From: Torreya grandis
Lineage: Eukaryota; Streptophyta; Pinopsida; Cupressales; Taxaceae
NCBI GenBank assembly: GCA_037957365.1
Contig: JARHVA010001472.1
Span: 2,160,001-2,224,000, forward strand
DNA length: 64,000 bases
Direction of reading: 5' to 3'
A program made the translations under genes and the position numbers. Of the stretch, positions 1-11,366 are shown piece by piece (within the stretch, counting starts at the first letter, position 1; each line of letters starts with the position of its first letter). The notes under the pieces were generated by a model. That model was given only the letters and a program-made list of their open reading frames with translations, was not told the origin of the DNA and searched no databases.

Positions 1-355
1 AGAAACTTAATAAGACATGCAAAAAGGATTCCAAATTAAACATGAATGCAAGAAAGGATAAACATGCCAAGGAATCAAGACTATCACTTAGCAATATCAA
101 CTAATCAAGCATACACATTAAAACCTGTCAAAGGAGGAGGTAAAAATAGATTATTCTCATTGATAAAAGGATGAAAATTGGAAAGGATTATCCATATGTA
201 GGTGTATGATACAAACTTAGCCTATCAAGGCTCAATATATAGAGAAAGAGAGAGGAGAATGGAGAAGGGTTTAGAGGAGAAAGAGACAAGTGTCAAAAAA
301 AGTTACAATCAAGAGGGGAGTTATGAAACTATCTCACTAGGTATTATAGGATAAG
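1..355 (-). repeat. Giant LTR 'A', 3'-side fragment (minus strand)
   Basis: The reverse complement of this stretch aligns by eye with 43,560-43,905, inside the left LTR of element C. It shares the CT-rich tract, the TATA-like tatatat and the text around 'atgcttga...gttgat'. The sequence resumes at 12,755 once the Athila-like element and one ATAAG copy are removed. About 0.4 kb of the LTR end should lie left of the window. A TATA-like aatatatag (minus strand) lies at 234-242 beside the purine-rich tract, equivalent to the core promoter position in element C. Same family as C; whether it is a solo LTR or part of a longer element cannot be seen here. Confidence 0.75.
351..355. repeat. TSD ATAAG (left copy)
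   Basis: ATAAG sits directly outside the left end of the Athila-like element and is repeated at 12,750-12,754 directly outside the right end. A perfect 5-bp duplication is what a Ty3/gypsy integrase makes. The flanking LTR A sequence is continuous when the element and one copy are removed. Confidence 0.88.
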
Positions 356-997
356 TGACCAGTGTCATCTAACTCCTAATTTAACCAATATTCAATTGTG
401 TCTTATCAACCAGGGCTGGTGTCCAAAGCTATCTACAGTAAGGTATGGGATGGTAGATCTAGAAGTCTTGTTTATGGGGGTGCTTGCTAATCCTATTCTA
501 ACTTTGACTAAACTACTTGATTCACACTTTTGCTAAATAAGAAAGAAATAAAATCAATCCACTCTTTTTCTAGAAGTAAAAGATCACACTCTTATTTTAC
601 GTTTGCAAAAAAAAAATTCACACTCCTACTTACGAAAGGAAATCTGCTTCACACTTTTGCTGTAAAAGAAAGGATACTTTGCATAAAAATTAAATGAAAT
701 AAGAAAATGCTCTTTTTAAATTATGAATTTGTTTTGATATTTTTATAAATAAATGCAAATAGTAACAAGATTCTGACTAATAAGGTAGAACATAAATATC
801 GTACACAGTTTTTGGTTCCAAGGAGAGTGGGCCCTTGCTCCTCTCGAACTGAGGAACAAAGCTTAATAAGTGCTGGAAACTTGAAGTATTAATTCATAAA
901 AATGAAATAATTACAATTTGATTGAAACCTATATACTTATCTAATTCTTGATCCTCTATATTTTCTATCTCTCTATTTTTCTTTTCTTTTTCTTTTT

Positions 998-1009
998 TTT
1001 TATATAGTC
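998..1009 (-). promoter_or_regulatory. TATA-like core promoter in the 3' LTR
   Basis: On the minus strand this reads GACTATATAAA, next to an A/G-rich tract. The 5' LTR counterpart (11,998-12,009) has decayed to GACTATATTAAA, so the TATA box is better preserved in the 3' LTR. Assigned by motif and by its mid-LTR position only. Confidence 0.5.
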
Positions 1010-1298
1010 AAAAGTCTTACACTTTATACTAATACAATCAACTCAAAATAGGATGCAAAAGAATAGGTTGATCCCTTCATATAGAGATTGGATTTCCAAG
1101 AGATCCAATTATTTTTATGAAATAAATATCCTATCTTATAATAGTCCTAAAATCTGATTATATACAAATCTATCAAAATTAGGTCCTTTAAAACAACAGG
1201 CAGTTATTCTCCTTATGTGATTCCAGTTGGAATGGTTCTTTCTTATCCTATCTGGTCTCCAGCTTCCCACTATCCTTATAGAATTCTCAGTATTGACC

Positions 1299-1474
1299 CT
1301 ACAGAGTCCATAGAAATGAGCCTATGGAGTCCATAAAAATAAGCCTACAGAGTTCATAGAAATAAGCCTGTAGAGTCTGTAGAAACAAGCCTGCAGAGTC
1401 CGTAGAAACAAGCCTGCAGAGTCTGTAGAAACAAGCCTACATAGTCCATAAAAATGAGCCTACAGAGTCCATAG
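1299..1474. repeat. 23-bp tandem repeat array in the 3' LTR
   Basis: About 7-8 imperfect copies of a 23-bp unit built around tagaaacaagcctgcagagt. Copies vary mostly by C/T and G/A changes. The equivalent array lies at 12,301-12,474 in the 5' LTR. Related motifs occur at 8,440-8,560 inside the same element and in the LTRs of the separate gag-only element. Confidence 0.88.
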
Positions 1475-1749
1475 TTCTGCTGGATGGAGATCAAAATGGA
1501 ATGTTCACTATACATCACCTATGTCTTCTTCCTGAGCATTCTTCACACAAAAGATCACTAAAACATGCTATATATTAGGCATTAATGACAAAGTAAAGAT
1601 TCAGTCTTTGGTTTAATATAAACAAGAAAAATATCTATTTTTCATGTAATAACTATCTAAGAATCTAAGATCTGTATAAGATAATATCCTTTGAGAGATG
1701 ATTTGAAGGAAATAACATGTCAATGATGAGCCATATTTTGAGCTCATCA

Positions 1750-1764
1750 TCTCCCCCAAGCTTT
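1750..1764 (-). other. Polypurine tract of the Athila-like element
   Basis: The minus strand reads AAAGCTTGGGGGAGA and abuts the first base of the 3' LTR. This is the expected plus-strand DNA primer position and fixes the element's orientation independently of the ORFs. Confidence 0.85.
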
Positions 1765-2460
1765 ACCTTTTACAAGTCCCATTGCAAATATGTATTAGCA
1801 TTCATAGCTCTAGCTTCTGCTTTCTACACTCTAACTCAAATCATATTCATCAAACTCATCTGTTATGTGTCTGTCTAAATTGTTGCTAAATCCCTGATGT
1901 GTTTGAATCATTTATTTCCATATTCTGAATTGTTCTTCTAATTGTGGAGCCCAACTCTGCCATCTTGGAATAGGTATTATCAACAAAGGAGGTCTATATT
2001 TCATGCCAATCCATTTTTGTTCTCCCCCAGAGTTGATTACCTCTATTAAAATTTTTAGAATTGATGATGATCTCCTCATACTCCATCTTAAGTTATTTGG
2101 GGACATGACTTCTCACCTTTTAAGAGGCATTGAAAGTTGGTCCCATCTGTTTACACTTGTAGTCACTACTGAATCAAAATCCTATCTTAAAAACAAATCA
2201 AAAGAAATAGTACAATCATATAGAGCTTGTAAATATTGTGTCTTAATCTCATCATTTAACAAAGCACAGTGAAAATTTTGTTTAATCAATCTGAGAATAG
2301 GAAAGGCTAGTCTGACACATAATCATGTAGTCTTAGCATGATTTATATAGTCTTCAAATCTGCATTTCCATGCTATCTAATTTTTGAATGTAGAATGTAA
2401 TGGTCTCAGTTGAAATTATCCTACATGAAGATTTATCAAAAACTTATTGTGCTCATGATC
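1765..2460. other. Non-coding 3' region of the Athila-like element
   Basis: Between the accessory ORF stop and the polypurine tract. Only short, unrelated open frames on both strands; no conserved product seen. Probably 3' untranslated sequence. Confidence 0.5.
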
Positions 2461-4449
2461 TCATAGAATCAAGTCATGCAAATAGAATTCACAAAGCAAA
2501 TCCTGCTGATCAGGTTTAGCACTATAGAAAATTTCCAAAAATGTTGTTGGCTGCAAAATTTTATAAAGAAGATGACAAGAGATCTGCAGAAGCTGCCATC
2601 TATAAAATTGTTCAAATAAAAACAAACTGTATGCAGGAGAAGGATTCCTACATGCCAAAAGAGTTTCTCCTAATTTGCATGCATCCTACAAATTTTCTTC
2701 TAACTCTTGGACTTTAACCTCTAATTCCTTCTTTTCATTTTCAAAGAGTTTGTTCAAAAAAATTGCATCTTTGTTTTTATATTTAAGTACATAATATTTT
2801 TCTTCAATTTGATGTAGTATTTGCAAGGGAGGAATCCCTGGTTCACTTGTTTGACAACCATGGTCAACAAATATTTTGGGGGGATAAAATGCAACAACAG
2901 GTGATTCAAAAGAATTTACCAAATTCTACAACCTCCTATTTTCCTTCTTCAGACTTTCTACATATAGCCAAAGATCAATCTATTCATCTTCATGTTCTTT
3001 TATTATTTCCTCTAACATGTGAATTTTTGTGGCAGGATCAGTAAATACTGTATCTAATTTTTGCACCAAAAATGAGTTGAGATGGTCCTTATCTTGCAAT
3101 TGACTAATCAAGTCAGTAATGTTATCTATTTGTTGTTGTTAAAGAGCTCGAGCTTGAGAAAGCTACAAAGTTAGCTGCATAATAGGATCATCTATATTTG
3201 ATAATTCACCTTTCTCATTGGTACATACAATTTTCCTTTTATCCTTTGTAGTTTCAACTAGAACAGGTGGTTGTTCTACCATACCTAATTCCTCTACCAT
3301 ATATGGCTCTTCCTCTAGATTTGTCTCCTCCAATATGATTGGAGAGTTCCTTTCAAAAGGAGTTTCTTCAATATCTATAGGTGCAATAATATTCTGATGT
3401 ATGGGGGAATGAGACACCATTTTAAGACTATCTACAATTACTTGTTCATCTTCTTCTGTTAAAATGATCATTCTCCTTCTTTTGGTTACTCTTTGAGCTA
3501 CACTTGGTTGAGCTTCTTTCTCAACCACCAAACCCTTGGTCATCTCAATGTCTGTAACAACCTTCTGTCTCAATTTTATTTTTCCTGTCAAAGGCACTGG
3601 TTGTGATACAGACTCATGAGGTTCTTGTGGAGACCTTGAAATTTCAAGGTTTTGAGACCTTGTAATTCTTCTTGAAGAAGAAGAGATTTATGTGGAAATT
3701 ATAGTTTGAGATTTTCTTCTTAGTGTTGTTTTCTCAGCTAATGTGGCAGGTGGAGATGAGTGTTCCTATGGTACATTTGGGGTTTCTTGTGCTATACTAT
3801 TTTGAAATTCCTCCCAGACCTCTTGTCCTTGCTAAAGGAAATTATGTTGGATAATAAGCTGAATAAGGCCATGATGCCTAAGAGTAGCAATAGGGGTTGT
3901 AGACATAACTTGTAGAGTACCATAAAAGAAAGATGGGAAGTTAATTTTGTACTGAGGGTTTTGTCTTCCATGCTTAAGATGTATTAACATTTTCGTGGCA
4001 TCTCCCCCTAAAAGACTATGTTGCCCTTCACAAATGGTATATTTAAGTACCCACTTGGCTACAAACTTCCAAGGTTCAGGAAGTAAATTCCTTTTAATCC
4101 CTTTTGATTTTCCCTTGGAATCTACTAGACATGAAGTTTTAGTTTGTTTATTACCATTAAATTGACTAATTAAATCACTAAATAAAACTCTGCCTATGGC
4201 TCTCATTCCTTCTTCTAGAACTTCTATAATTTGGCTTATGATTTGAGTTGTAACAGGAATAACAATGCCTTTCACAATTGAAAATTTAGGGGTGATATTG
4301 GTAATAAATTCACGTACCATTATTTCATCGAAACTCTGGAGATTTTTAATGAAAATTAACTAGCCATTGGCTTTGAACACTGCTATAGAAGCTTTATCTT
4401 TATGAAACTTTGTTGGATCCTTCAGCTCTGATCTTGTCTTCTGTCCCAT
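2461..4449 (-). pseudogene. Accessory (env-position) ORF of the Athila-like element, decayed
   Basis: A single minus-strand frame runs from an ATG at 4,449 (MGQKTRSELKD) to a stop at 2,461, about 660 codons, interrupted by several stops but with no frameshift that I can see. It lies downstream of integrase in the same sense, where Athila elements carry an env-like ORF. I see no signal peptide or membrane segment, so an envelope role is not supported. Residues about 50-190 form a conserved block with LPEPW at about 123-127, C-E-G, a leucine/histidine-rich stretch, I-N-F-P and H-H-G-L-I. A serine/basic linker with K-R-R-R follows, then an acidic region and a glutamine/glutamate-rich, probably coiled-coil C-terminus (codons around 2,690-3,150). 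The same block occurs in the retroposed ORF at 21,280-22,617. Family not recognised; function unknown. Confidence 0.75.
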
Positions 4450-5303
4450 TTTTATGCAAAGTTACAGTCATCTTGGTTCCTTTAACTTCAATTAAGGTGT
4501 AGACCAATCTTTTGTTAAAGTTGTTAGGCAAAAGGCTCTAAGGATTAGCTTCTATTGAGGTCCATAGAAAGGAAATGGTTCATTTCAAATGCTACAGCTA
4601 CATGAGTCCATAGTGTTTTATGATGATGTGATACAATTAGGCACCACACATTTCTACAGAGTGTGCCAACCATTTGATCTCATCAATACAAGTCATGTAA
4701 AATGATGACGTGTCATATTGATGGTGACAGTGATTCATTTGTTCATTTAAAACCCTTTTTTTATGATGTCCCATCATTATGGTACTTAATGACTCAATTG
4801 ATGATATCAAAGCCGCACACTTATCTATACACCTTTGGCAGCTTTGTTGCATGCTTTTTCATTATGGCATGTGTCATTCTATTTTGGAATATTCAAATCT
4901 AGGTCATTTCAGAAGAATAGGGTCTTAATCAAATCGAAGATAATTAGTTAACTAAACATAGATAAATGAAATATATGTCTTACTTTAACCTTAGACATTA
5001 TCCTTTGTTCACCACGTGTCCTACACAAATAAGTTCGCATGGATTAGTTTACTACATGGAGATGACCAATCATAGTGTCATGATGAGATTTCCTTATAAA
5101 TTTTGGTTTTTGCCCTTTGGCCAGCCATTGTTGGTTTTCTAGCTAAAGCTTATTTTGCAATGCATAGCCAGCCAACAAGTTGGTTTTATGGCATGAATTG
5201 TCAATAGCATCCCTAGAAATATTTTCACTATTGATTATTATTATTATTATTATTATTAATTAATTAATTAATTTATTTTTCTTTTTATTTTTTTGGTGGA
5301 ATA
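4450..5303. other. Spacer between integrase and accessory ORF, with (ATT)n/(AATT)n
   Basis: No convincing ORF. It contains a simple repeat at about 5,233-5,272 (ATT units grading into TTAA/ATTA units) followed by T-rich DNA. It may hold the leader of the accessory ORF; no splice acceptor can be assigned with confidence. Confidence 0.5.
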
Positions 5304-6700
5304 TCAAGGAGCATGTTTACTGGAAGAAGTAGAGCTTTCCAAAATAGCTACTTGATCCTTTACTTTTTGAATAAATTCATCTTTATTGAGAGGTTTTTGA
5401 TAGAGCTTCAATCTATGTCCATTGACTAACAGAGCTCTTCTGCTGTCATCAATAGGTATCAGCTTAACAAAACCATTTTCATAGACCTCTTCAATCTCAT
5501 AAGGTCCCAACCATCATGTTTGTAGTTTTCCTTTGAACTATTGAAATTCAAAATCAAACAACAGTGCCCAATCTCCTTTCTAAAACTTCCATTGCTTGAT
5601 TTGTGCATCATGCCAAACTTTTCATTGATGTTTTACCAGTTTAGTTATTTGTAGTGCTTCCATCCTCATTTCATCAAGTTGATTAAGTTGTAGGAGTCTT
5701 GATTTCTATATTTCTTCTAACTCAATTCCTACTTCTACAGCTATTTGCAAAGTTTATAATTCAAATTCAACAAAGAATAAAAGTTTTTTACCATAAACCA
5801 ATTCATAAGGTGAAAATCTAGTTGTTATTTTCCAAGTAGTATTATAGGCCAAAATAGCTTTAGGTACCTTATCTGCCTGATCCTTTCTACTAGAATTAAC
5901 TACCTTAGTTAAAATGGTTTTTAGTTCTCTGTTGGTGACTTCAACTTGTCCATTTGCTTGTGGATGGTATGGAGATGTTTTTCTATGCTGAATTTGATAC
6001 ACTTGCATAAAATGCTTTATCATGTTTGACATGAACTGTGGTCTTTGATATGAGACTATCTCTCTTAGAGCACCAAATCATTACATGAATTTGAAATATA
6101 GGAAATCAGCTACCATCTCCTCTCTTGCATGAGTTAATGCTTTCACTTCTGCCCACTTGGTCATATAGTCTGTACAATCTAGAAGATATTCTTTTCCTCT
6201 GGAAGGAGGATCCACTGAACCAATAAAATCAATTCTCCATTTCTCAAATGGTTCTAAAACCAATTGAGGATGAGGGTGCAGTGGCATCTCTATTGAAAGA
6301 GTAGGTTGTCCAATTCACTAACAAGCATCACAGTGTCTGACATACCTTTTTTACTTGTTGATGAAGATGAGGCCAATAATATCCTGCTCCTAGGATTTTA
6401 TGTATGGTTCTTTGAGCTGAGTAATCACCTCCTCCTGGGTCATCATGACAAGCTCTGATGATATCATAAGCTTCACCATTTGTCACACACCTACAAAACA
6501 CATGACCAGGTCCAAGTTTAAATAACATTCCATTAATCCATTTAAAAGAACTTTCTTTTATTAACCATTTTTTATCTTTTTGTGAAAAATGCAGAGGAAA
6601 CTTCCCTGTGGTGAGATAATTGGCTATATCAACAAACCATGGAGATTGTGTTGAAATAGCAAATAATTGTTCATCTGGAAAGTCATCTTCCACTGGTTCT
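5304..6700 (-). pseudogene. Integrase region of Ty3/gypsy pol, decayed
   Basis: Fragments in sense order: an H-H-C-C zinc-binding-like N-terminus with GYYWPHLHQQ (about 6,340-6,420), a core start at W-R-I-D-F (about 6,225-6,240), S-Y-Q-R-P-Q-F (about 6,035-6,055), H-P-Q-A-N-G-Q-V-E (about 5,935-5,970), and a C-terminal segment with G-P-Y-E-I and N-G-H-R-L-K (5,304-5,510). The first catalytic Asp and the Glu are present. The second Asp is Tyr (codon 6,048-6,050), where S-D-x-G-P-Q-F is expected, so strand transfer would be lost. Stops and frame changes separate the fragments. Order and motifs match plant Ty3/gypsy integrases. Confidence 0.9.
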
Positions 6701-7442
6701 TCTTCACCTATAGTGTTCATTCTTGACAAGAAATCAGTAACCACATTAGACTTCCCTAGTTTGTCTATAATAGTAACATCAAATTCTTGTAAGAGCAATA
6801 GCCATCTAATAATCCTACCTCCCACAATTGGTTTGTTGGTAAGATATCCAATAGTTGAATGGTTTGTATAGACAAATACTTTGTAGCTTGTTATTTAGTG
6901 TCTAAATTTGTTCATTGCATAAATTATAGCTAAGAATTTCTTCTTAGTTGTGATGTAATTTCTTTCAGCAGATGTCATGTTTTTGCTAATATAATATATA
7001 ACATACATGTTACCCTCTTCATCTTTTTGTCTAAGAACTACTCCTAGTGTTGTATTTGAAGCATCTATGTATATATGGAATGGCTTAGTCCAATTTGGTC
7101 CTCTTAATACTGGAGTAGTAAAAAGTTTAGCTTTGATAGTTTCAAAGGCCTACTAGCAACTATCACTCCATTCAAATGTACTATCTTTTGTAAGCAAGGC
7201 AAACATAGGGGCAGCTATTTGGCTAAACTTATCTATAAAGCATCTGTAGTAACTAGCATGTCCTAAAAAACTCTTAACTTCAGTTTGTGTTTGTGGAATG
7301 GGCAAGTTGGAAATTATTTCAACTTTTTTTGGATCTACCTAAATGCCTTTTATAGAAATATGATGTCCCAAAATTATTCTTTCATCCATCATCAACAAAC
7401 ATTTCTCATTGCTCAAAGATAATTCATGTTCCTCACATCTGA
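6701..7442 (-). pseudogene. RNase H region of Ty3/gypsy pol, decayed
   Basis: The minus-strand translation gives the RT-thumb/RNase H junction with G-P-N-W-T-K-P-F-H and I-D-A-S (first acidic site, about 7,050-7,060), followed by the S-A-E-R-N-Y and K-K-F-L-A-I-I-Y-A helix. The canonical T-D-H reads T-N-H (about 6,865), consistent with a G-to-A change at the catalytic Asp codon. After it come R-W-L-L-L-L-Q-E-F-D and N-V-V-T-D-F-L-S-R, which lead into integrase. Several in-frame stops. Confidence 0.85.
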
Positions 7443-8200
7443 TCAATACTCTTTCCAAGTTTGTAAGAGCTTCTTCATAAGTTTCACCATAAATAATGAA
7501 TCATCCATATACACCTCAACATAATCATTTGTAAGTTCAGAGAAGATTGCCATAACTGCTCTTTTGAAGGTTGTTGGATCATTACAGAGTTCAAATGGAA
7601 GTAATCGGTAAGCAAAAGTTTCCCAAGGGTAGGTAAATATGGTTTTATCTTGATCTTCAACTGCTACCATTATCTGGTTATACCCACTGAACCCATCCAA
7701 GAAATAAAAATATATATTTCTTTCCTTCCAAGTTATCAAGAACTTGATCAATAAAAGGTAAAGGAAAGTAATCTCTTAATGTTGCTTTATTTAATTCTCT
7801 ATAATCCACACATACTCTTAACTTTCCATTTTTCTTGGGCATAATTACCAAAGGTGACACCCACTGGCTGTCTGAGATGGGGTAAATAAACCCAACTTCC
7901 AGCAACTTTTAGATTTCTATTTTGACTATTTCCTTTAGTGATGGGTTTATTCTTCTTTGTGGTTGTCTGATCGGTTTGATAGATTTGGTGTAGATGTGAT
8001 GATTACATATGTTGGTGTGAATTCCTTTCATGTTGGTATAATCCCAAGAAAATGCCTTGGTATGTCTTTCCAATACTTTAAAGAGTTGATCTTCCTCTTC
8101 GTTTGTCAACCAACTATTGATGTTCAAAAAATTTCTAGGTAATACCATGATTGGTTTTGTACCTGGGTAGTTGGATTCTATTTGCTTAAACTCACTAATT
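7443..8200 (-). pseudogene. Reverse transcriptase region of Ty3/gypsy pol, decayed
   Basis: Two overlapping open frames carry the RT core: S-Q-W-V-S-P and M-P-K-K-N-G-K-L-R-V-C-V-D-Y-R-E-L-N (about 7,790-7,870), F-L-D-G-F-S-G-Y-N-Q-I (about 7,670-7,700) and the catalytic Y-M-D-D box (7,500-7,514). A frameshift lies near 7,690, where the frames overlap. Upstream (7,909-8,148) is the usual pre-RT segment ending in R-Q-P-Q-R-R-I-N-P. The residues of the active site that I can see are intact; the gene is not. Confidence 0.93.
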
Positions 8201-8328
8201 AATGAGTTCAGAGGACAGGGATGAGAAAGTAGCTTATGAAACGTAGTTACATTATCAACAAACTCTTTTCCATGAGGAATTAGTCTTGCTAAAAAATAAT
8301 GAAATGCATCTAAGAAATGAGTTTGTTG

Positions 8329-8579
8329 TTATTCTACCAATTTCCACACACTTTCCTGAATCAATCTATGATCATACGATGAAGAAGTACTAGTAGAAGT
8401 AGAAGTAGAGGTTTCAAAATTGTCCATCAGACCCAAGAATCCTAAACTAAAGCAGTTCGTAGCTTTCAGACTGGCAGAGTCCATAGTTTCTAGACTGGCA
8501 TAGTCTATAGTTTTTGGACTGGTAGAGTCCATAGTTTATGGACTGGCAGAGTCCATAGATTCTGGGTATATGTCTCCAT
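8329..8579 (-). repeat. Coding-strand tandem repeat in the protease-RT linker
   Basis: About four units of roughly 24 bp built on actggcagagtccatag (8,440-8,560). In the element's frame they encode repeats like M-D-S-A-S-L-K-T, followed by a serine/threonine dipeptide run (about 8,380-8,415). The core agagtccatag is also the core of the 23-bp LTR array of this element. Confidence 0.75.
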
Positions 8580-9647
8580 TCAATTCTTCCAGTGTTTTTT
8601 GACTGTGATCATGGCTAAGGAGAAAATGTTGTTTAATGTGTTATCTAATTCATCCACCCAAAGTTCTTGTATGCAATTTATTGATGGTTTTGCAGGAGGA
8701 TACAAAGAGATGCATTTGGATTTTAACCCATTGGAAATGGTCATGTCTCCTAACCTACAATCAATCAATGCTACTACAGTATCCAACCATGGTCTACCTA
8801 GGATTATAGGATATCCTAGATTATTTGTTTTGGGTTGCAAGACCATGAAATCTACTAGATATTCCCAAGATTCTATTAATGCTTCAATATTTTCTATAGT
8901 CCCCTTTGGTTTTATTACTGATTGGTCTGCCATTTAAAGAATGGTAGTTTTAGGTTGCATTTTCATACGAGATAATGCATGGAGAGTATCAGTTGTCATG
9001 ACATTGATTGCTGCTCCCAAATCTACCAAGACGTTAGGAATTTCTTTTCCTCCGATTGTGACTGTGATCACTGGGATTCCCAGATCTGCATATTTTGGAA
9101 CTAATAATTTTCCTGCTAATAAATCAGTAACTTTTCCATCAACATGAATGGTTCCAAGATATTTTACCTTCCTCCCAAGTGTCTTAATATAGAGGTTTTT
9201 GATGATCTTATTTAATTCAAGTATATCCCTAATAGCTTGTAGAAGGAGTACCTCAATATTGATCTTTTGCAACTCATGGACCAAATTTGAGTCTGGTTTG
9301 ATATCAATTTCTCTTAATCTTTCAAGCAAAGGAACCACTGGTGTAGTAGTGTTTCCTTTGTTTTCTTCGGGGATCATTTTGATTTCATCTTCTCTAGTGC
9401 TTAATTGAGATGATTCTATCTGTTCATTTCCATCAGGTATCTCAGAAATGAGTACTGGAGGTTTTTGTATAGTTTTTCTTGATCTCAAATGTATATATAA
9501 GCACTCAATAACTCCCACATTGATTGTTTCTTCTTGTTCATTGACATAAACAAGTGTTGGTTGTTTATTTTTTGGTTTCACTATTGGTTGTGCAGGCATT
9601 AAGGGCTGATTAATTTGTCCTTGTTGCTGAATAACTAGGGGTGGCAT
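8580..9647 (-). pseudogene. Aspartic protease region of Ty3/gypsy pol, decayed
   Basis: Two same-frame segments (9,647-8,934 and 8,933-8,580) are separated by a single stop. The active-site loop reads V-D-L-G-A-A-I-N-V-M (about 9,000-9,030), the D-L-G-A form typical of plant Athila/Tat proteases. Downstream are K-P-K-G-T-I-E and I-I-L-G-R-P-W-L (about 8,790-8,815), the conserved C-terminal protease motif. The N-terminal half is a charged linker joining Gag to protease. It lies between the Gag nucleocapsid and RT, as expected. Confidence 0.9.
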
Positions 9648-10004
9648 AATGGTTTGCTATTAAAGTGATCTTCTTGGTTGGGTGAATTGTGACTATGGGT
9701 TCCACTACTGATTCCATTATTGATATGGCTGTGGCATCCAATGCTGTTGTGGTACCCATTATTGCTATGGCTGTGGTACCATCCATGGAGGTGTTGGCAT
9801 CCAATCTTGTCCTACCCATGGATTTTGAATTGATAGAATTTGGGGTTGATTCCAAAATGGTGAAGGAACTGAAACATTACATGGTGCCATCCATGGATTA
9901 ACTAGATTTCTTGCACTGAACTGTCCTTGAGCCTAGTTTTATGGAGTAAAGTTTTGTCTCTGAATATAATTTACTTCTTCAGTGGACTGGACTTGTGTTT
10001 TCAT
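9648..10004 (-). pseudogene. W/P/Q-rich Gag-protease linker, decayed
   Basis: The minus strand reads through a Trp/Pro/Gln-rich stretch (repeats like W-M-P-Q-P-Y-Q) with frequent TAG/TAA where CAG/CAA would keep the frame. It joins the Gag zinc-knuckle region to the protease frame and looks like an unstructured linker. Confidence 0.6.
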
Positions 10005-11257
10005 TTAATTCTTTAAAATAGGCATAAGGGTGAAATATTTGGTATCATGATCTGTTGCATCACATATCCCACATGATGAAATATTGGTTCTATCTAGAGG
10101 GCAATCTCTAAGGGCATGTTTCTGTCTACACTTAGGATAGTATATTGCCAAAGGCTCTGTTGCATTTGCCTTAGCCTGAAGGCCATCTAAAGTACTATTT
10201 AGTGTAACCAAAATATCTATTTTGAGATTAGAAAATTCTTCTATTAATTTACCGACTTCATTATATTTCCCCAATTTTCCTTTCCTAATTCTAGGTTTTG
10301 TTCGAGAGTAATTGGTACAAAGCTCAAAAATCTGATCGAAAGCCAACTTATTTATGTCTCCTCTGCCCATCAGATTTAAGGCATCTCTAGTGTCATCATC
10401 CAAACCTTTCAAGAAAACCAATTTTTGAACATCTTTAGTGAGTGGATAATTGCTTCTTTTATGAGTAAACATGAATCTATCCAAATTATCCTCTAAAGAT
10501 TCATCCTCATTTTGTTTGATCTTGAAGAAATCCTCTTTTTTTCTCACACTCAGTAGTAATCTTGGTATTTGTTCAAGAAGTCTATTTCCATGTCATCCCA
10601 TGTTCTAATAGAATCACTAGGTAAACTGATGAACCATCTCATAGCTGCATCTTTAAGTGTAGAGGGAAATAGTTTTAATTTCTGGCTATCAGTTGTGTAA
10701 TCATAGGTTTGACATATAACCTTAAACTCAAATAGGAATTGATCAGGACCTTCTATAGATCATCCCCAAAAATTTGGCAAATTAGCTAGTGAAATATTTT
10801 CATGGGGGGTTTGATCATTAGGATTTGCTACAATAGGAAAGGAGAAAGTTCTTCCTAGTTGTGTGACTTGTTGATTTTATTGGTGAGCCATTTCTTCTTC
10901 TAATGATATTTCAAAACCGGGATGATCTTCCCACTGAATGTTTGTGGTCTCAATTATAGGTTGTTCTAAGTTTTCAGAATTCTCTTCAGCTATGGATCTC
11001 TGAAATGATTCTTCTAAGTCCTTGGCAATCTCGAAATAATGTCTTCCTGCAAGAGATTGATCTTGAGGAATTTATCCTATGGGGCTTGCGTGTGGCAATG
11101 GCCTAGTTCCTATCCCAATTTTAGAAGATTCTTGCAAATAGGTTTCACTTTTATCTTCTGGTTCTTCACTTAGAGATGTTGAAGGAGTGTCCACTTGTCT
11201 TCTTGGTGGAAACTTTGGAATAAATTTTCCTTTAGAATCTCTAGGATGGTACATCAA
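10005..11257 (-). pseudogene. Gag of the Athila-like element, decayed
   Basis: The first ATG at 11,257 opens MMYHPRDSKGKF. A capsid-like region with A-M-R-W-F-I-S-L-P (about 10,620-10,650) and D-F-L-N-K-Y follows. Near 10,535 a run of seven A (sense strand) coincides with a frame change, then the frame is open to 10,005. Two zinc-knuckle-like motifs end it: Y-x2-C-x4-H-x4-C and C-G-I-C-D-A-T-D-H, each missing one cysteine (Cys to Tyr is a G-to-A change). This is the structural protein of the particle; only remnants here. Confidence 0.87.
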
Positions 11258-11344
11258 TTTATTAATTGTTTTTGTTATATGATTTTTTTACAATTTTTTT
11301 TACTCTAGATCAATAATGATTATTACCTTACTAACACCTTATGT

Positions 11345-11362
11345 TCCTCGGTAACGATGCTA
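11345..11362 (-). other. Primer binding site, tRNA-Asp type (decayed)
   Basis: Sense strand TAGCATCGTTACCGAGGA, starting 4 bases inside the 5' LTR end. It matches TGGCGCCGTTGCCGGGGA, the complement of plant tRNA-Asp, at 13 of 18 positions, and all five differences are transitions (G to A or C to T). Position and spacing are as in Athila elements. Confidence 0.87.
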
Positions 11363-11366
11363 AAAA

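Larger units (their letters stand above)
356..1749 (-). repeat. 3' LTR of the Athila-like element
   Basis: This matches 11,367-12,749 along its whole length by eye, with scattered substitutions and small indels. On the element's sense strand it starts TGATGAGC and ends in CA; the TGATGAG/CTCATCA pair forms the terminal inverted repeat. The left terminus reads TGACCAG where the other copy has TGATGAG. It holds a 23-bp tandem array (1,299-1,474) and a TATA-like sequence. Confidence 0.92.

Noticed and set aside
4637..4902. Short frames between integrase and the accessory ORF
   Set aside because: No motif, and both strands are open by chance; treated as spacer.
8599..8937. Plus-strand 112-codon frame, and others at 2,003, 6,620, 8,941, 9,199 and 9,689
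   Set aside because: Antisense shadows of the gag-pol and accessory frames of the Athila-like element.
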